Assembly: GCA_039922955.1 (NCBI GenBank)
Contig: JBDTDR010000219.1
Coordinates: forward strand, 1-44,999
DNA: 44,999 nt
Direction of reading: 5' to 3'
Source: Tumulicola sp039922955
GTDB taxonomy: Bacteria > Vulcanimicrobiota > Vulcanimicrobiia > Vulcanimicrobiales > Vulcanimicrobiaceae
Each line of letters begins with the position of its first letter. Within the stretch, counting starts at the first letter, position 1. Position numbers and translations under genes: made by a program. Positions 43,659-44,999 of the stretch are shown one piece after another. Under the pieces are notes generated by a model. It did not search any database and was not told the DNA's origin. It was given only the letters and a program-made list of their open reading frames with translations.

Positions 43659-43823
43659 AAATGCGTCGCACTGCGGATGACCGCAGGCGCAGCTTTCTGA
43701 TTCCAGGCTGCGTTCTTCAGCCGAGCTGCAGAAATCGCTGCAGTACGCTTCGCCGGCGGTCGCCGGGCCGATCACGAGACAGTTGCAAGGTTCGTGCGCG
43801 CACTCGATGCCATGGTCTTGCAT
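43656..43823 (-). CDS. Bacterial metallothionein (55 residues)
   Basis: A 55-residue cytoplasmic metal-binding protein. It has eight cysteines (C8, C13, C15, C28, C32, C45, C47, C52) and histidines at 4, 10 and 49. The pattern CAHEPCNC, then YCSDFC, then CACGHPQC is that of the cyanobacterial SmtA/BmtA family. Such proteins bind Zn, Cd or Cu in thiolate clusters. AGGAG lies 6 nt before the ATG, a clear ribosome site. The 20-bp gap after the lipoprotein gene suggests co-transcription. It is below the usual gene-size cut-offs and easy to miss. The exact metal is not known. Confidence 0.9.
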   Translation of the reverse strand: MQDHGIECAHEPCNCLVIGPATAGEAYCSDFCSSAEERSLESESCACGHPQCDAF

Positions 43824-43843
43824 GCGTGGCTCCTACAGTCACC

Positions 43844-44587
43844 CTATGGGTTATTTGCAATCTCGATGCTGACGATTTGCGCGGGCGGGTCGATCTGCAG
43901 TCCGCTCGAGAGCGCGTAGAAAACCTGGTCGAACACCGGCGGCGGCGACGGCGACGGGGGAGGCGGGGTCGGGGCGGCGACGACGAGCGGCGGCGAGTTC
44001 CATTGCGGATCGACCGGACCGCCGGCTCCCATCGAATCGACGTACACGAGCTGATTTTGATTGTTTGCCTGCGTCGTGAAGGCGTTAAAACGCCACGTAC
44101 TGGAAAACGGCGTCGGGCTGGGCCCCGGAGATTGAAGGATGCTGTTGAAGATCGCACGTTGGAAAATGATCGTGAGTTCGGTCCCGGTGCCGTTGCTGTT
44201 CGCCGTATATTGGAACTGCTGCGGCGTCGTGCCTAGCGGTACGAACGCCGGGGGTATGTGGGGGTTGGAATTCTTGACGAACGCGATGGGCCGCGCAGAG
44301 GTAGCGCCGCCGATGCCGGTGATCTCCAGGGCCGACGAATACGCCGCCCAATTATTCTGAAACGGGTGGGTGTCGGGCGACAGCCCGTTTCCGCTCGTGT
44401 TGAACACGACCCAATATTGGTAGCTGGAAAAGTTGAATTGACCCGCGACGTCAAACTTGACGCTCATGTAGCCCACGGGCGCACCGCCCGGCCCTAAACC
44501 GGGAGGATTCGGTGTGACCTGCCGGCCGCACGCCGCAACGATGAACGCCGTTACAACCACGAAACCGAAACTCAATCTGCGAATCAT
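43844..44587 (-). CDS. Lipoprotein of unknown function
   Basis: A 247-residue exported protein. The ATG at 44587 is preceded by GAGGAAAG. The signal peptide IRRLSFGFVVVTAFIVAAC ends in a lipobox (VAAC). The mature part has Asn/Gln-rich beta-like segments (NFSSYQYWVVFNTSG, FQNNWAAYS) and a Pro-rich stretch (APTPPPPSPSPPP) near residue 210. I do not recognise the family. It diverges from the lnt gene with only about 10 bp between starts and is followed by the metallothionein gene. Confidence 0.75.
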   Translation of the reverse strand: MIRRLSFGFVVVTAFIVAACGRQVTPNPPGLGPGGAPVGYMSVKFDVAGQFNFSSYQYWVVFNTSGNGLSPDTHPFQNNWAAYSSALEITGIGGATSARPIAFVKNSNPHIPPAFVPLGTTPQQFQYTANSNGTGTELTIIFQRAIFNSILQSPGPSPTPFSSTWRFNAFTTQANNQNQLVYVDSMGAGGPVDPQWNSPPLVVAAPTPPPPSPSPPPVFDQVFYALSSGLQIDPPAQIVSIEIANNP

Positions 44588-44597
44588 ACTTTCCTCG

Positions 44598-44999
44598 TTG
44601 CGGCTGCGCGACGTGGCTATTGCCGCGTGTGCGGCCGTCGCACTCGCGGTGTCCTTCCCGAAGCTGGGCGCCGCGTGGCTGGTGCCCTTCGGGGCCGCGG
44701 CGCTGTTCTGGACGTGGCAAGGAGCTTCCTTGAAATGGGCCGCCGCGCTCGGTTGGTTTGCAGGAGTCATTTTCTTCGCGGTCGGCTTCGCCTGGATCGG
44801 GCATACCGTCAGCGACTACATCGGCGTCTTCGGGCCGTTTCTCATGTTCGGCCCGGCCCTCGTCGAGGCCCCATACTTCGCTCTCGCCGGGTTGCTGGCG
44901 GCTGTCGCCTACCGCCGCATGCGGCCCGAGTTCGCGCCGCTCGGCGCCGCGGCGGCGTTTACGGTCGCGGAATGGCTGCGGTCGGTCGGTTTGCTCGGC
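44598..44999 (+). CDS. lnt: Apolipoprotein N-acyltransferase, N-terminal part (partial)
   Basis: The open frame runs off the right edge after about 134 codons. It starts near a TTG at 44598 (RLRDVAIAACAAVALAVSFP), although an ATG at 44541 is in the same frame and would overlap the lipoprotein gene. It encodes several hydrophobic segments. WFAGVIFFAVGFAWIGHTVS and AAAFTVAEWLRSVGLLG at the end match the Lnt N-terminus, before the nitrilase-like catalytic domain. Lnt adds the third acyl chain to lipoproteins in diderms. No ribosome site was seen for either start. Confidence 0.82.
   Translation, partial: MRLRDVAIAACAAVALAVSFPKLGAAWLVPFGAAALFWTWQGASLKWAAALGWFAGVIFFAVGFAWIGHTVSDYIGVFGPFLMFGPALVEAPYFALAGLLAAVAYRRMRPEFAPLGAAAAFTVAEWLRSVGLLG

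Overview
The window is a gap-free, high-GC stretch of a bacterial chromosome packed with housekeeping genes. No intergenic stretch exceeds 300 bp, and I see no rRNA, tRNA, CRISPR array, insertion sequence or phage gene. The organism is a diderm that makes DAP-type peptidoglycan: it has LptD-like and LptF/G-like export proteins, an apolipoprotein N-acyltransferase, MurE with a DNPR motif, ferredoxin-dependent 2-oxoacid oxidoreductase, and HrcA/CIRCE heat-shock control. The gene set, the many GTG/TTG starts, the proline/serine-rich secreted proteins and the retropepsin-PDZ protein would fit an uncultured diderm phylum such as Eremiobacterota (WPS-2). That assignment is an impression, not a demonstrated placement.

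Layout. 1-1033: end of pheT, then cvpA. 1037-3252: divergent class V aminotransferase and selD. 3268-6127: a small heat-shock protein/lon operon (minus) behind a CIRCE element. 6191-8310: a secreted protein of unknown function, an APC permease and a possible micro-ORF. 8371-11205: korA-korB (gamma-alpha fusion plus beta). 11322-13462: groS-groL with a promoter, a CIRCE element and a terminator that can all be read directly. 13495-15489: two small membrane proteins and alanine racemase. 15497-18262: an isolated hisA, citrate synthase and an enoyl-CoA hydratase.

18276-33404 is a 15-kb dcw cluster on the minus strand: mraZ-rsmH-ftsL-ftsI-murE-murF-(CofE-like)-mraY-murD-ftsW-murG-murC-murB-ddl. 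From rsmH onward most junctions overlap by 0-14 nt, which indicates tight translational coupling. Its promoter (TTGCCT-17-TATAGT) is followed by three 10-bp direct repeats that look like the MraZ operator. The unusual member is a protein resembling F420-0:gamma-glutamyl ligase, inserted between murF and mraY. ftsQ, ftsA and ftsZ do not follow ddl.

33549-34518 is a metal-efflux unit: a CsoR-type palindromic operator, an RcnR/CsoR-family repressor with an altered metal site, and a His-rich RcnA/NicO-like membrane protein. 34528-39284 holds a twin-retropepsin/PDZ secreted protein, a PAS-PAS-PP2C-HATPase anti-sigma-type regulator and an AraC-Ada methyltransferase. 39465-43631 is envelope biogenesis: lytic transglycosylase, LptF/G and LptD. 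The right end has a bacterial metallothionein of only 55 codons (43656-43823), a lipoprotein, and the start of lnt.
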